A stretch of 64,000 nucleotides of DNA from Tretioscincus oriximinensis (lineage: Eukaryota > Chordata > Lepidosauria > Squamata > Gymnophthalmidae). How positions within the stretch are numbered: position 1 is the stretch's first letter; each line of letters starts with the position of its first letter. This document shows, one piece after another, positions 32,401-40,746 of this stretch. The position numbers and the translations under genes were made by a program. Location: the NCBI GenBank assembly GCA_022410635.1, contig JAJVDF010000252.1:1744504-1808503 (forward strand). Direction: 5' to 3'. The notes under the pieces were generated by a model. It had not been told where the DNA came from and made no database searches. It saw nothing but the letters and a program-made list of their open reading frames with translations.

Positions 32401-35400
32401 TTAAAAACCAAGAATGCCTATACTCTAGCTTAACACTTTAGCCACCACTCTAGAGCCTAATCTAGATCTCAGAATACTGGGTAATTCATTTTAACGAAAT
32501 GTTTATTTCCTCTTTACAGCTACAATTTACTTTATAGAGAAACACTGAATAGAAAACTATAAAACAAATCTTCCCAATAGACAAAGTAATATAAAACAAA
32601 ACTAACTGACAATTATCCAACAATAGGTAGGTGCAGTATAAATGATGCAACATCACAAAAAACTGATATAAAACAAAGTTAAATTCATTAATGAGTCATG
32701 CAAGATAATACCAAATGAAAAAAAGGTTTGAAAGTGTTTAGTGAGAGGAAGTGGCCTGAAGATATATGTATTTACTTAAAAAACACACAAAATTAACTCT
32801 AACTGGAGAAATTCAAAAGGCACCTAGCAATGGACTGAGCCTCTCATACAAGTCTTCCAATTTATCATGCTGCAATGCAGGATCATATCTACTGGATCCT
32901 TGTTATTATAACATTCACTCTATGGACCTGGCAATAAAATATAACCACATAATAACTGCAAAATAAAGACCTCATTTTTTTTTAGAAATCCAATGCAGAA
33001 GACTTGCTGACATCTTCCTCTAGACAAAATATTTTTGCTCATATTAAGCCAGAATTTGCCAATGCTTTCATCTGGTTTAAAGCTTATTAACAAATTGGAA
33101 AAGGCTTTCTTTTAAAATCTTAGCTTTCTTTTTATATCCGTCGTATTTATCTACTCTTATTTATAATTTTACAATAGAAACTATAAATTATATTTTTATA
33201 AGCTTCCATTTCTAATTTTTACTAAACCAGCATTCTTCCTGATCCTGAACCAAGTCAGGAAAATCTGCTAATTATAGCATTTTTTGCATTATTAATTGTC
33301 TGTTGTTTTCAGATTTACTTAAAACTACTCTGCATCCTATTTTTTATTTAGCTTTATATAATATTCCTTAACATTTTTAAGATACATTTTATATGCCAGT
33401 GTTTCTTTGATGATGAAAAATACAGTATGTGCAAATNGCATGCTCCCCCTATTTTAATGATAAATTGATAACATTACATATCGAATATCAATTATATAAA
33501 TTGTACACGTTTCAGTGTAATAATTATATCATAGCCACAATTAAGTAGATAATCCATTACATTGCCCTCAAAGTACGAACATTTTAAACCTGCTACAGAC
33601 AGTTACATTATATGCAAAACTCAACAATTAAACTTCAGGATAGAAAAATGCAAAAACAGAACAAATTACATTGTTGTGCTTTAAGACTTTACAGTGACAC
33701 TCAGTGATCACTCCTCACTGCGTATTTTACAAATAAAACTTAAAATAGCTGCAATTACATTTTGGGGAAACTTCAACTGTATGTTCTCTTGATAAACAAG
33801 GGGTTTGGACAATAGATAAACATCTCATTTAAAAAAACCTATCTCACCTTAGCACTATACTCCATCCATACGCATTTTGTGAAATTACTTTTTACAAGCA
33901 TATTTTTCCTGTTCTTACCTAGAATATCAGCTGTTTCCATCTGCCTAATTGAAAGTACATCACAGAATTGAGAACATTATCTTGGCTCTGTCTATCACTT
34001 CCTTCAAGAAAGAACATTCGGATTTGAACTGCCAATTGCTTCAGGGGGCAGTCAGAAGGAAGAAAAACATGTCTTGCAACTAATTCTCAGCCAGAAGTTT
34101 AACAGGATATATGTGGGTCTCTAAACCAATTGTTTGTTGCTACATTGGTTGCTTACAAGCTATCCATACGGTATATTAGGAATTATTTTTCTGGTCACTT
34201 TTGATTTCTTTAGACCCAGAAATTTTCCCAAAGCAGCTTACAGATAAACTACAAAGAGTAAAATTACACACACATAATNAATAAATGCAAATCGTCACTA
34301 AGTACTTTATCTTACCAACTGGGAAACAAAAAAGGACAGTTTGGAAAGTTTTAACACTAGATCTAAATGGATCTTGTCCTTTTTCCATCTCTCTCATGCT
34401 TCAAAAAATGCAAATATATTATCTGATAAATACTCCATATCTAAGTTTTACTATCTGTTTTCATGTGTGATTGAAGTTCTGTATCCTTTCAGGAGCCGAA
34501 GCAATTAAAGTACATTTGCTGGCTGAGGTTAAAACAGGTTTAAATACAGTGCTCTTTGTCATTCTCTTTACTACTAATAAAATTGCCATTGTTGTCTGGT
34601 GCTTTACTTAACATCAACATTTTAAATTCATCTTAGCAATACAAAGTCAATGTACATTCCTCAACGTTATCATATGTTAGCATAGTTACTTAACAATCTT
34701 TCAGTAGCCTTTGGCAGATTGTTCAAACTCTCTTCAAGAATGACCTCTTGAGGATAACTTAGTTGAAAAAGGTATTTTCAGGGTAATATTTATGCCTTCG
34801 CTCAACTCCTTATTCAAAGCTAGAAGTCCTTAAAACATGCTGAACACAAGTGTTGTATTTACAACAGTTTTGCACATGGAAAATCTTATTTAACATTAAA
34901 AGTATGACCATATATCAATAAGTGGCAATCATTCTCAATTAGCAAGGGTTCTACCCTTATCAATCTGAAAACTTTAAAGGAATAAGAGAACCTAAACCAG
35001 GATATTTCTGAGGAGTTTAAATGAAGAAATGCACCAAAAAGTTGTTATTTGCACCATCTTAAGATTAATGAGGATACAAAATTTACAGAAGCCAACAAGG
35101 AACAGGATAAAACAAAAGCACAACTGTCAATAAACAAAATCTAAAAAACCTGCAGGTTTTTGAGATTTAAAAGTACAATTCATAGCACCTCATGTACATT
35201 TTCCATGCTATGTTATTTTATATCATTGCTGCATTACTGAAATACGAATATGCTACAGAGTTAACCTGTGTTCATGAACAATGCACTTATAAAATGAGAA
35301 CTTCTATAACCAGTTCTCAGTACTATTTTAGTACTGCTTATTACAATTTGTTACAATCCCATTTATTTAGTGAGAGATTAAAATTTTATTTTATAAGTAA

Positions 35401-38400
35401 TTTTTTCTAGCGCTTGCCTTATAACAAGTGTTAACGTCTTAATCCATTACCTTCATTTTACAAACTCTGTCGATTATTATATTGCCTTACACAGTAATAT
35501 ATAAGGCTTTCAAGACTTACAAGGAAATAGCACTTCCTGTTGCAGATCAGAAAAATCACTAAGTTCATCTGAGAAGGGCCATGACGTATCAAATATCATC
35601 TTGCAGCTACATGCAGTCATGGAATCTCTTTTGTATGCCCAGAATGTTTTGGAATTCTCTCCGCTAATATTCAAAAGGTCCTTTACTTCTATTATTTAGA
35701 TTCAATATTCATAGAATCATAGAGTTGGAAGGGAACTCTAGGGTCACCGGGTCCAACCCCCTGTTCGATGTCCAGCCTCTGTTTGAAGACTTCCAGCAAA
35801 GGCTAATGCTTCCATGTGCCAATGGGAACAATGCTCATCCCTCTGCACTGTGACAGCACTTTCAGATATTTGTAGATAGCTATCAGGTCTCCTCTCAGTC
35901 TTCTCTTCTGCAGACTAAACATCCCTAGATCCTTTAACCATTCCTTGTAGGTTATGGTTTCCAGACCACTCACCATCCTTGTAACTCTCTTTTGAACTTG
36001 CTCTAGTTTATCAATGTCCTTTTTAAATTCCACCCCCATAAATGAACACATTATTCTAAGTGTGCTCTTATCAAAGTACTGTAGAGAGGAATATTTACTT
36101 CACATGACTGAGATTCTATGCTCCTCTTAATGCACCCCAGGATTGTGTTTACTTTTTTTACAGATTTTTTTAACTCATACCTCCCATGTTGAATAGTTGC
36201 CTGCCATTTGAGAGCTCTTTAATACAAGGCAGTATTTAACTCTGAAGTAGAATTATAAATGCTATCAGTCTTTTTTGTATACTAATTATGCTTTCATGTC
36301 TTAGCAATGTTGTTTTGAAACCCAACTTGCAAATAATTAATGCAGTAGCTATAATAGAAAAATAGAGATCAAAGCTACAATGACCAGAAAGGAGAAATAT
36401 AACTTGATGTCAGTAGAGATAAAAACAATGTCAGCACTATAGTAGATTACAAGCTTTGTGAAAAGCCCTTCCCACACTTATTTTGTTCCAGGAACGGGGC
36501 TAAGGGGCTTATTGTGCTTTTGCCATTCCAAGAGAGTGCCGGTCCGATCCTCAAATAATAGTCCCCTTAGATCCCTTCCTGCAACAGAGTATGACCTACT
36601 GCAAAAAGTGACAAGGTAAGCAGTGTAATGATGGTTGAAAATGTTAATGTGAATCTGGGTCACTTCAATAAACATGGGTGCAAGATAGGCACCCATTATT
36701 TGTTGCGTTTGCTTCATGTATATTATCTGACAAAATCGTTTAAAAATTCAGGAAGTTCGGAAAAGGACAATACATGTTACTTTCAATTCTGAGAACATCT
36801 GGATGAAATGTCAGGAGATAATGGCCCATTCTACATTGGGTCTTATTCTGGATTATGTTGCAGAACAGGAATTTGCTAGCTGCATTTCATGCAGACTATA
36901 TCAGGTCCCTAGCAAGACCCAGCAAGGTCTTAAGTCTGTTTTAGTATGTGAATAGAGGCTCCTATTCTGGAATCTGGAATTTAAAAAAAACCTCAATACT
37001 GGAAAGGCCAATATAGCAGTAAACATTATATGCTAGATAGCAACATTCCCTCTTTGATAGGATCAGAAAATAAAAAGTGACATCCACGAAATAGTAAGTT
37101 TGGATACGTTCACGCAGGGTCTGCTGGTAATAACATTTCTGAGAAATAATATTGTAAGAGATTTCAACTCAGGGAGTCAGGGGGCTGAAGTGCTTACCAA
37201 ACATCACCAAATATGATTTTCTCATTTACCAGCACCCTTTCTGGTATATCACTGCAGGCACGGATAGCTCAGTCGCTTAGGAATCCGTCTCTCAGCTGGG
37301 AGATGGGGTTTCGAAGCCCTGTGTGGGACGTGGGGAAGGGTGAGCACATTCCACTAGCCTGTAGCTCTAGCCAACCCAGCTATTCGAAAGCAAGAATTGG
37401 AAGAAATTGCAACTGACTGCTAGTAGATAAATGGGAACCACCACAGCCTGGTGGGGAAGACAGAATGTGAGCCTTCGGGAAAAAAAACAACAACACCCTT
37501 GTAAGGTTATCTGCATGCTGGTGCAGACAGTGGCCTTTTTGCACTAGACTATATTTTGCAGCATGGGTATGCCAGTGTAGACTATGGCAGGCCCTGTGGC
37601 AGATGACACAGGCATGGGGATGGCATGTCCCTGTTTCCAAGACATATACTGAAATAGAACTTAGTGCAAAAATAAATAAATAAATAAAAGACCAAAGGCA
37701 CGTTTTGCCCAGGATCTGTCATCGTGTGAATGGCAGGCTGCTCTTCCACAGTATAAGAAGAAGAAGAACTGGGTTCTTATACCACGCTGTTCTCACCTTT
37801 CAAAGGGACTCAAAGCGGCTTACAAGGATATATTTTGCCCGAAGGCTCACATTCCATCTTCCCCACCAGGCTGTGGTGGTTCCCATGCATCTACTTGCAG
37901 TCAGTTGCAATTTCTTGCAATTCATGCTTTCGAATAGCTGGGTTGGCTAGAGCTACAGGCTAGTGGAAGGTGCTCACCCCTCCCCACGTCCCACACAGGG
38001 CTTCGAACCCCCATCTCCCAGCTGAGAGACGGATTCCTAAGCGACTGAGCTATCCGTGCAGAATAGGACCCTGTGCAGAAAAGGCCGAGGTGGTTTGTTT
38101 CCCAGCAAATCAGCATCAGTCCAGTGACCCTGCCTGGCTGTCAAGCACCACTACTTTTAGTTCGCCTTTCCCCATGCAGCAGAGAGGAAGACTGTCCTCC
38201 CTCGGCCCGCGACTGCACATGCAGGCAAGGCGAGAAGCAGCAGCGGCAACGGAGACGCGCCCTGGCTGAATGGGAAGAGGCGCTTCCCGTTGCCGCCTCA
38301 TGCAGGCCCCCAGTGGCGCGGCGGCGGCGCGCTCCTCCTCCTCCTCCTCACCGTGTGCTCGTGCTCGTCAGCCCGGCCGCGCAAGATCATCAAGGCCAGC

Positions 38401-38429
38401 ACGCAGCAGAGGAGCCCGGCCGGCGCCAT
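11360..38429 (-). CDS. TM9SF3: Transmembrane 9 superfamily member 3, complete coding gene (15 exons)
   Basis: Nonaspanin (TM9SF) family protein of Golgi/endosomal membranes, thought to help membrane-protein sorting. The exons sum to 1746 nt, or 581 residues, against 589 in human; the difference is a shorter signal peptide. Order: signal peptide (about 1-20) ending before DEHEHT; a lumenal domain (about 21-215) with [19 protein letters not shown] and [20 protein letters not shown]; then nine hydrophobic segments at about 216-237, 281-307, 316-336, 352-377, 388-409, 438-465, 469-500, 517-531 and 539-567. The C-terminus NVKID carries the KXD-type Golgi-retention motif known in this family. All junctions are GT/AG and in phase. 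The start is the ATG at 38429, with no upstream in-frame ATG seen. PIK3AP1 lies upstream on the same strand, as in mammals. Confidence 0.98.
12355..12500. repeat. Dispersed stem-loop repeat (unnamed family)
   Basis: Contains 'cagcatctgaagaagtagag', 'gaaagcttatgcca' and 'ctagactaacacggctattt', phrases that recur in related form at 15921, 20756, 20990, 41860 and 52838. Class unknown. It lies in TM9SF3 intron 14; the rest of that intron shows nothing recognisable. Confidence 0.55.
12633..12709 (-). CDS. TM9SF3: TM9SF3 coding exon 14
   Basis: 25 whole codons: [20 protein letters not shown] then LGIMC. Ninth membrane segment. Confidence 0.97.
12818..12901 (-). CDS. TM9SF3: TM9SF3 coding exon 13
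   Basis: 27 whole codons: [20 protein letters not shown] then YYYFFKT. Eighth membrane segment, rich in aromatic residues. Confidence 0.97.
13087..13233 (-). CDS. TM9SF3: TM9SF3 coding exon 12
   Basis: 48 whole codons: [40 protein letters not shown] then LLNAEDYR. Covers the end of the sixth segment and the seventh. Confidence 0.97.
13345..13413 (-). CDS. TM9SF3: TM9SF3 coding exon 11
   Basis: 22 whole codons: [20 protein letters not shown] then IE, with the Met codon split by the intron. First half of the sixth membrane segment. Confidence 0.97.
14063..14202 (-). CDS. TM9SF3: TM9SF3 coding exon 10
   Basis: 46 codons plus two bases: [20 protein letters not shown] then [20 protein letters not shown] and PIPEKK. 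Fifth membrane segment and a conserved loop. Confidence 0.97.
14512..14818 (-). repeat. tRNA-derived SINE
   Basis: Tail AAAGAAGAAGAAC at the left, body and tRNA-like head at the right ('gaattccttagcgactgagt' on the plus strand). Same family as 3857. Located in TM9SF3 intron 9, in the sense direction. Confidence 0.85.
15262..15520 (+). repeat. CR1-like LINE 3' fragment, interrupted by a SINE
   Basis: Reads 'ggactgtggaattttcttcc', 'tttaagacagggctagatac' and 'atgctggactagatgggc', matching the element at 7620. The SINE at 15521 follows directly. A short LINE-like remnant ending 'ctcctcttatgt' resumes after the SINE tail at about 15817-15845. Confidence 0.75.
15521..15816 (+). repeat. tRNA-derived SINE inserted in a CR1-like LINE
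   Basis: tRNA-like head 'caggcacggacagctcagtt', full body, and a (TTC)n tail ending near 15815. A short deletion follows 'tttcgaag'. LINE sequence lies on both sides. Confidence 0.85.
15921..16060. repeat. Dispersed stem-loop repeat (unnamed family)
   Basis: Left edge 'ccttaagagactaacaagaa' and right edge 'ttccttattggtctctaaag' are inverted partners. Between them is 'catgagcttttgtagataag' and its inverse-like 'atgaaaattcatgctc'. Same family as 20756. Confidence 0.55.
16065..16127 (-). repeat. CR1-like LINE 3' tip
   Basis: Only the last ~60 bp of the LINE ('cataagaagagccatattgg' to 'agtccagcatt') is present. Confidence 0.75.
16368..16498 (-). CDS. TM9SF3: TM9SF3 coding exon 9
   Basis: 43 whole codons: [20 protein letters not shown] then [20 protein letters not shown] and GTM. 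Fourth membrane segment. Confidence 0.97.
16863..16933. repeat. Short near-perfect palindrome, candidate MITE remnant
   Basis: Arms 'ctcaaaacagttaaggaaat' and 'ttcccttaattgttttga' face each other with a few mismatches across a tiny loop. The same terminal motif ('gctcaaaacaattaaggga') occurs at 61432. AT repeats precede it. It lies in TM9SF3 intron 8; the rest of that intron (about 17000-18610) shows nothing I recognise. Confidence 0.6.
18611..18705 (-). CDS. TM9SF3: TM9SF3 coding exon 8
   Basis: 31 whole codons: [20 protein letters not shown] then [11 protein letters not shown]. Third membrane segment. Confidence 0.97.
18706..19443 (-). other. TM9SF3 intron 7, no recognisable element
   Basis: Unique-looking AT-rich sequence with a short (TTTC/TTCG)n patch near 19178-19199. 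Confidence 0.6.
19444..19610 (-). CDS. TM9SF3: TM9SF3 coding exon 7
   Basis: 55 codons plus two bases, [20 protein letters not shown] then a second hydrophobic segment from [15 protein letters not shown] to VAML. One N is in the codon before LYTE. Confidence 0.97.
20554..20741. mobile_element. hAT (Charlie-like) non-autonomous element with 8-bp TSD
   Basis: 188 bp, beginning 'caggggtgggcaattaattt' and ending 'cacttgcccaggtctg', with internal 'ggggccgcatgagaaatt' and 'agggccgcatgtggccctcg'. The eight bases ATCTAATA flank both ends exactly (20546-20553 and 20742-20749). The terminal sequence and 8-bp duplication are typical of hAT Charlie elements. Two Ns are inside. Confidence 0.88.
20756..20915. 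repeat. Dispersed stem-loop repeat (unnamed family)
   Basis: Arms 'gtgactaaaagaaaaagaca' with 'ggtagtatgagctt', against 'aaactcatactatctatctt' with 'ttcttattagtctctaaggt', are inverted copies. 'tctgaagaagcaggcttgtc' sits in the loop. It is followed by 'tttgctagaaattctgggtc', which also follows the copy near 53200. Confidence 0.6.
20985..21180. repeat. Second stem-loop repeat copy with ~30-bp tandem units
   Basis: The phrase 'atagatttgtctacaaaagc' or a close variant recurs three to four times in a row (about 21057-21145), giving short tandem units. The edge reads 'gttagcctctaaaatgctac'. Confidence 0.55.
21453..21584 (-). CDS. TM9SF3: TM9SF3 coding exon 6
   Basis: 44 codons holding the first transmembrane segment ([20 protein letters not shown]) and a charged cytosolic loop [19 protein letters not shown]. 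Phase 0 at both ends. Confidence 0.97.
22075..22225 (-). repeat. CR1-like LINE 3' end, older subfamily
   Basis: Diverged match to the family: 'aacataagaagaacccctac', 'cactctgtctcgtgcantgg', 'ctgcaaaaggtattt'. It lies in TM9SF3 intron 5. The remainder of that intron up to 22991 shows nothing recognisable. Confidence 0.7.
22992..23069 (-). CDS. TM9SF3: TM9SF3 coding exon 5
   Basis: 26 codons, [20 protein letters not shown] then SFFQHR, in phase 0 at both ends. Confidence 0.97.
23668..24179. mobile_element. Candidate DNA-transposon remnant with short inverted ends
   Basis: Left end 'aggctatgttcatac' and right end 'gcgaacatagct' are inverted and similar, and TA sits at both edges (23666-23667 and 24180-24181). 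The 512-bp interior differs in composition from the flanking intron and has no transposase ORF. The short ends make this uncertain. Confidence 0.4.
24377..24537 (-). CDS. TM9SF3: TM9SF3 coding exon 4
   Basis: Completes the split Gly, then 53 codons: [40 protein letters not shown] and [13 protein letters not shown]. Lumenal domain, with an N-glycosylation sequon NLT. Ends in phase 0. Confidence 0.97.
24538..26550 (-). other. TM9SF3 intron 3, left part, no recognisable element
   Basis: Unique-looking intronic sequence. I found no repeat family or coding signal here. Confidence 0.5.
26551..27590 (-). repeat. Possible LTR-like block in TM9SF3 intron 3 (tentative)
   Basis: The edges TGTTAT and ATAACA form a 6-bp inverted pair. 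On the minus strand an AATAAA lies close to the 3' edge (near 26570). Composition is more GC-rich than the surrounding intron. No target duplication is visible (flanks ACCTT and AGACT differ), so this may be coincidence. Confidence 0.25.
27802..27924 (-). CDS. TM9SF3: TM9SF3 coding exon 3
   Basis: Residues 92-133. Encodes [20 protein letters not shown] then [20 protein letters not shown], lumenal domain. Confidence 0.97.
27925..30144 (-). other. TM9SF3 intron 2, mostly unique sequence
   Basis: No element recognised. A short direct duplication of about 35 bp ('gaactaatgaataaagctaa' then 'gaactaatggataaagctaa') lies at about 28818-28875. Confidence 0.5.
30145..30340 (-). CDS. TM9SF3: TM9SF3 coding exon 2
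   Basis: Residues 27-91 plus one base. Encodes [33 protein letters not shown] and [19 protein letters not shown], part of the lumenal domain. One N falls in the codon after YHN. Confidence 0.97.
31948..32272 (-). repeat. tRNA-derived SINE with (GAA)n tail
   Basis: Starts with nine GAA/AGA units, then 'ctgggttcttataccccact', the full body, and a tRNA-like head ('gaattcctaagcaactgagc'). One of the better preserved copies. Confidence 0.88.
35710..36190 (-). mobile_element. CR1 LINE 3' fragment
   Basis: The left edge 'catagaatcatagagttgga' and 'gtccaacccc' are the classic CR1 3' end. On the minus strand a reverse-transcriptase tail is readable: [20 protein letters not shown] and [20 protein letters not shown]. 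This is a different branch from the CR1-like LINE at 7620. Confidence 0.88.
37255..37505 (+). repeat. tRNA-derived SINE, tail truncated
   Basis: Head 'gcaggcacggatagctcagt' and body as at 3857. The copy stops at 'cttgtaagg' (about 37507), so the (CTT)n tail is missing. It is paired with an inverted copy at 37755. Confidence 0.82.
37755..38060 (-). repeat. tRNA-derived SINE, inverted relative to the copy at 37255
   Basis: Tail AAGAAGAAGAAC at the left and tRNA-like head ending 'gactgagctatccgtgcaga' at the right. It lies about 290 bp from TM9SF3 exon 1, in intron 1. Confidence 0.87.
38352..38429 (-). CDS. TM9SF3: TM9SF3 coding exon 1
   Basis: 26 codons, [20 protein letters not shown] then DEHEHT, in phase 0 with donor GTGAGG. 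The first 20 residues are a hydrophobic signal peptide with cleavage predicted after RGRA. The exon sits in a CpG island. Confidence 0.95.
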
Positions 38430-38760
38430 CCCCGTCGCCACCAGCCGCCGCCGCTGCCGCCGCCGCCGCCACCACCACCGAAGAGAAAAGGAGGCGCCGC
38501 TTCCGCCGTCCCCGCCACGTCATCCGGGCGCACACCGGAACAGCAGCTACTTACGGCGTCCGAAGGCAGCCAAAAGACGGCCAAACTCGCGGGCTGTGTT
38601 AGAAAAAACGGCGAACAGAGGCGAGATATGCTATGCTCCGCCCCTTCTCTCCCCCCCCCCCGAGTGGGCGGCGCGTCACAGTCTGTGACGTGTCAGAAGG
38701 CGGGACGGAATTCTCAGAATGGAACGGAGGAAGCTGCTGCGTAACCTAATTCCGGAATAC
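38430..38760 (-). promoter_or_regulatory. TM9SF3: TM9SF3 CpG-island promoter and 5' UTR
   Basis: GC- and CpG-rich sequence upstream of the TM9SF3 start, including a (CCG)n-like tract, a poly-C run at about 38650 and no TATA box. On the minus strand TGACGTGG occurs at 38515-38522, matching the UPR/CRE-type element. A second TGACGTGT lies at 38686-38693 on the plus strand. The island extends into exon 1 and intron 1 to about 38180. Confidence 0.7.
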
Positions 38761-39247
38761 AGTGTGATCCAGGCAGTTCTTTATTCTCTTATTCCATTAT
38801 TCACTTATTCATTCCATTGTTATCCATCGTTGCCCACCATAAAGCATGGATATTCTGGGATAAATCAGGCCACATACAATGTTTTATGGTGGAATACCCA
38901 ACTATAGTGGAATAAATAAAATTATTTATTTTATTTATTAGACAAGACTTTTGTAGGAAAAGTTATTTTCTGCAACCCAATCAATTAACATTTGATTTCT
39001 TTTTTTTTTTTAATATTTACTATTCTTGCTTTCTCTTCCTACTAATTGGGGGAGAAGCATTCACTTCCTAATTTCTTGGAAAGGAAATAATAGTCTTCTG
39101 AAACAGACACACATACTCAGCATGGCAACCAAATGTATCAACTACTTGGGATAATATTGGAGCGCAAAAATGAAGGGCTGAGAATGCCCATTTGATTAGT
39201 GCTGAAAGGAAAGGAAGATGGTTTCATGCACATAGACATAACGGGCA

Positions 39248-39344
39248 TAAGAACATAAGAACATAAGAAGAGCCATCCTGGATCAGGCCACAGCCCATCA
39301 AGTCCAGCATTCTGTGTCACACAGAGGCCCACCAGATGCAACTG
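39248..39344 (-). repeat. CR1-like LINE 3' end, split by an LTR insertion (3' part)
   Basis: Reads 'cataagaagagccatcctgg' through 'acagaggcccaccagatgca' then ACTG. The same element resumes at 40204. Confidence 0.82.
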
Positions 39345-40203
39345 TGTTGGGATTTNCCCCTGGGACATATATTAGGAATAAAATATATTATTAATATCAA
39401 ATATATCTGTCTGGGCCAAAGCTACCAAAGTGAGGCCTCTGGGTAATTTTCTTGAAAATTTTCCTTGGTCAAACTGACCTTTGCTCAACCTCAGGAACTC
39501 ACTTAATCTTTCCCTCTCCCTAGGGGCACCTGTGAATGGTAGCCCCTGACTAATGTCCTTACTGACAAAGGGCAAATTAATCCCATCTAGTTTCAGGGAA
39601 GTCAACTGTTTGCTTTTCGCTAAGGCAGACTTGACTCCTGCTGGGAATCTCACTTTGGCAACATAGCCTGAAGCTTGCCCTATTGTCCAAAAGGGAAGCC
39701 ACTATTTACTCTTTTCTACCTTTCTATAGATACTACTATCTCCTCTTTGTTTGATATCCATCAAGGGTCATCAGAGCTTGGGCCCTTGGTATGATTCATT
39801 TTCCTGTCATAGATTTGATTGACAGGGGATCATAATGGTAGCTAAAGATCCAGTCATTAGTCACACCACACACACACTTCTCTTCCCCTATTGGTTACTG
39901 TACCCAGGCTGCGCCCCCTTGGGAGGGGCATAGCGCATCATGTATGACATCAGAGACCCACGTTGGGTATCCTCCGNCCTTTTTACCCTGTCATAATTTT
40001 AAACACGCCTTCTGATATTGTAATCAATAAAAGTTGAAGTTTTGGGACCTTCTGGAGGACTCCATAACCCTGGGATCCTCCTGAGGCTNCTTCTTCTCCA
40101 AGTTGTGTTCCCGTGTGATTGCTGTTACACGTGTCTAGCACTCTGGTTGAGCTGCCTTCTTTGCCATACTGGTGCGGAATATCGGGAAGCGAACCACGAT
40201 ACA
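39345..40203 (+). mobile_element. Solo LTR of an endogenous retrovirus-type element
   Basis: 859 bp starting TGTTGGG and ending GATACA, so it has the TG...CA ends of an LTR. It interrupts a CR1-like LINE and is flanked by ACTG on both sides (39341-39344 and 40204-40207), a 4-bp target duplication. An AATAAA lies near 40024, a reasonable R-region position. No internal gag/pol is present, consistent with recombination between the two LTRs of a former provirus. The orientation is inferred from the AATAAA. Confidence 0.8.
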
Positions 40204-40310
40204 ACTGGGCAGTCCTGTTCATGACTCCCTGTTCATATGCTCCTGTTCATGACTCCCTGCAAATGGTATGTCAGGAGTCCTGCCTGTTGCTCCAGATTGG
40301 GCATACTGTT
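40204..40310 (-). repeat. CR1-like LINE 3' end, split by an LTR insertion (5' part)
   Basis: Continues 'gggcagtcctgttcatgact' and 'ccctgcaaatggtatgtcag', ending near 'gttgctccagattggg'. A local duplication of 'gttcatgactccctg' (about 40217-40260) is present. Confidence 0.8.
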
Positions 40311-40559
40311 CCCAATCTGAAGATTATCCCGAGTGAGACTGCAAGCAAAAATGGCATTTAGTCCAGGTGTGAGTTCTTGATTTTAAAACCAAATAGAAGG
40401 TAGTGTGAAGATGCTTTAAAAGTCTATGTGTGACCAAAGTTATACAGCCTACTGGCAACATTTCGGTGAAAAAAGATTATTCTGATTTTTATCTATCTAG
40501 ATCCTTAAATATATTTCAAAAACAGCTGTTGTTATGTTAATTTCATTGATATGTATTAC

Positions 40560-40746
40560 TAGGGTGACCAGATGACACCTTTTGGGGGGGAGGGGTTTAA
40601 AACCTGGTTTTGTGTGCCTCCCAGTTTCTTCTGAGGAAAATATTTTCAAAAAAAGTTATTTTAATTTTTTTTCCTCAGAAAAAACTGGGAGGCACCCCAA
40701 AAACAGGTTTTTAACCCCCCCAAAAAAGATCTCATCTTCTCAGCCT
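40560..40746. mobile_element. Palindromic element, candidate MITE
   Basis: Arms 'ggtttaaaacctggttttgt' and 'gcctcccagtttcttctgag' on the left are mirrored on the right by 'tcctcagaaaaaactgggag' and 'aaaacaggtttttaac'. The inverted similarity runs outward to 'tagggtgaccagatg' and the diverged 'catcttctcagccta'. TA-like edges are present, but the class is not settled. Confidence 0.55.

Larger units (their letters stand above)
30341..38351 (-). other. TM9SF3 intron 1 (about 8 kb)
   Basis: Holds SINEs (31948, 37255, 37755) and a CR1 fragment (35710). The stretches 30341-31940, 32280-35700 and 36200-37250 are AT-rich with no family that I recognise. Confidence 0.6.

Noticed and set aside
38073..38744. 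Long plus-strand open frames (223, 132 and 110 codons) across the TM9SF3 CpG island
   Set aside because: They are stop-poor because of GC and CCG composition, lie antisense to TM9SF3 exon 1 and its UTR, and resemble no family.
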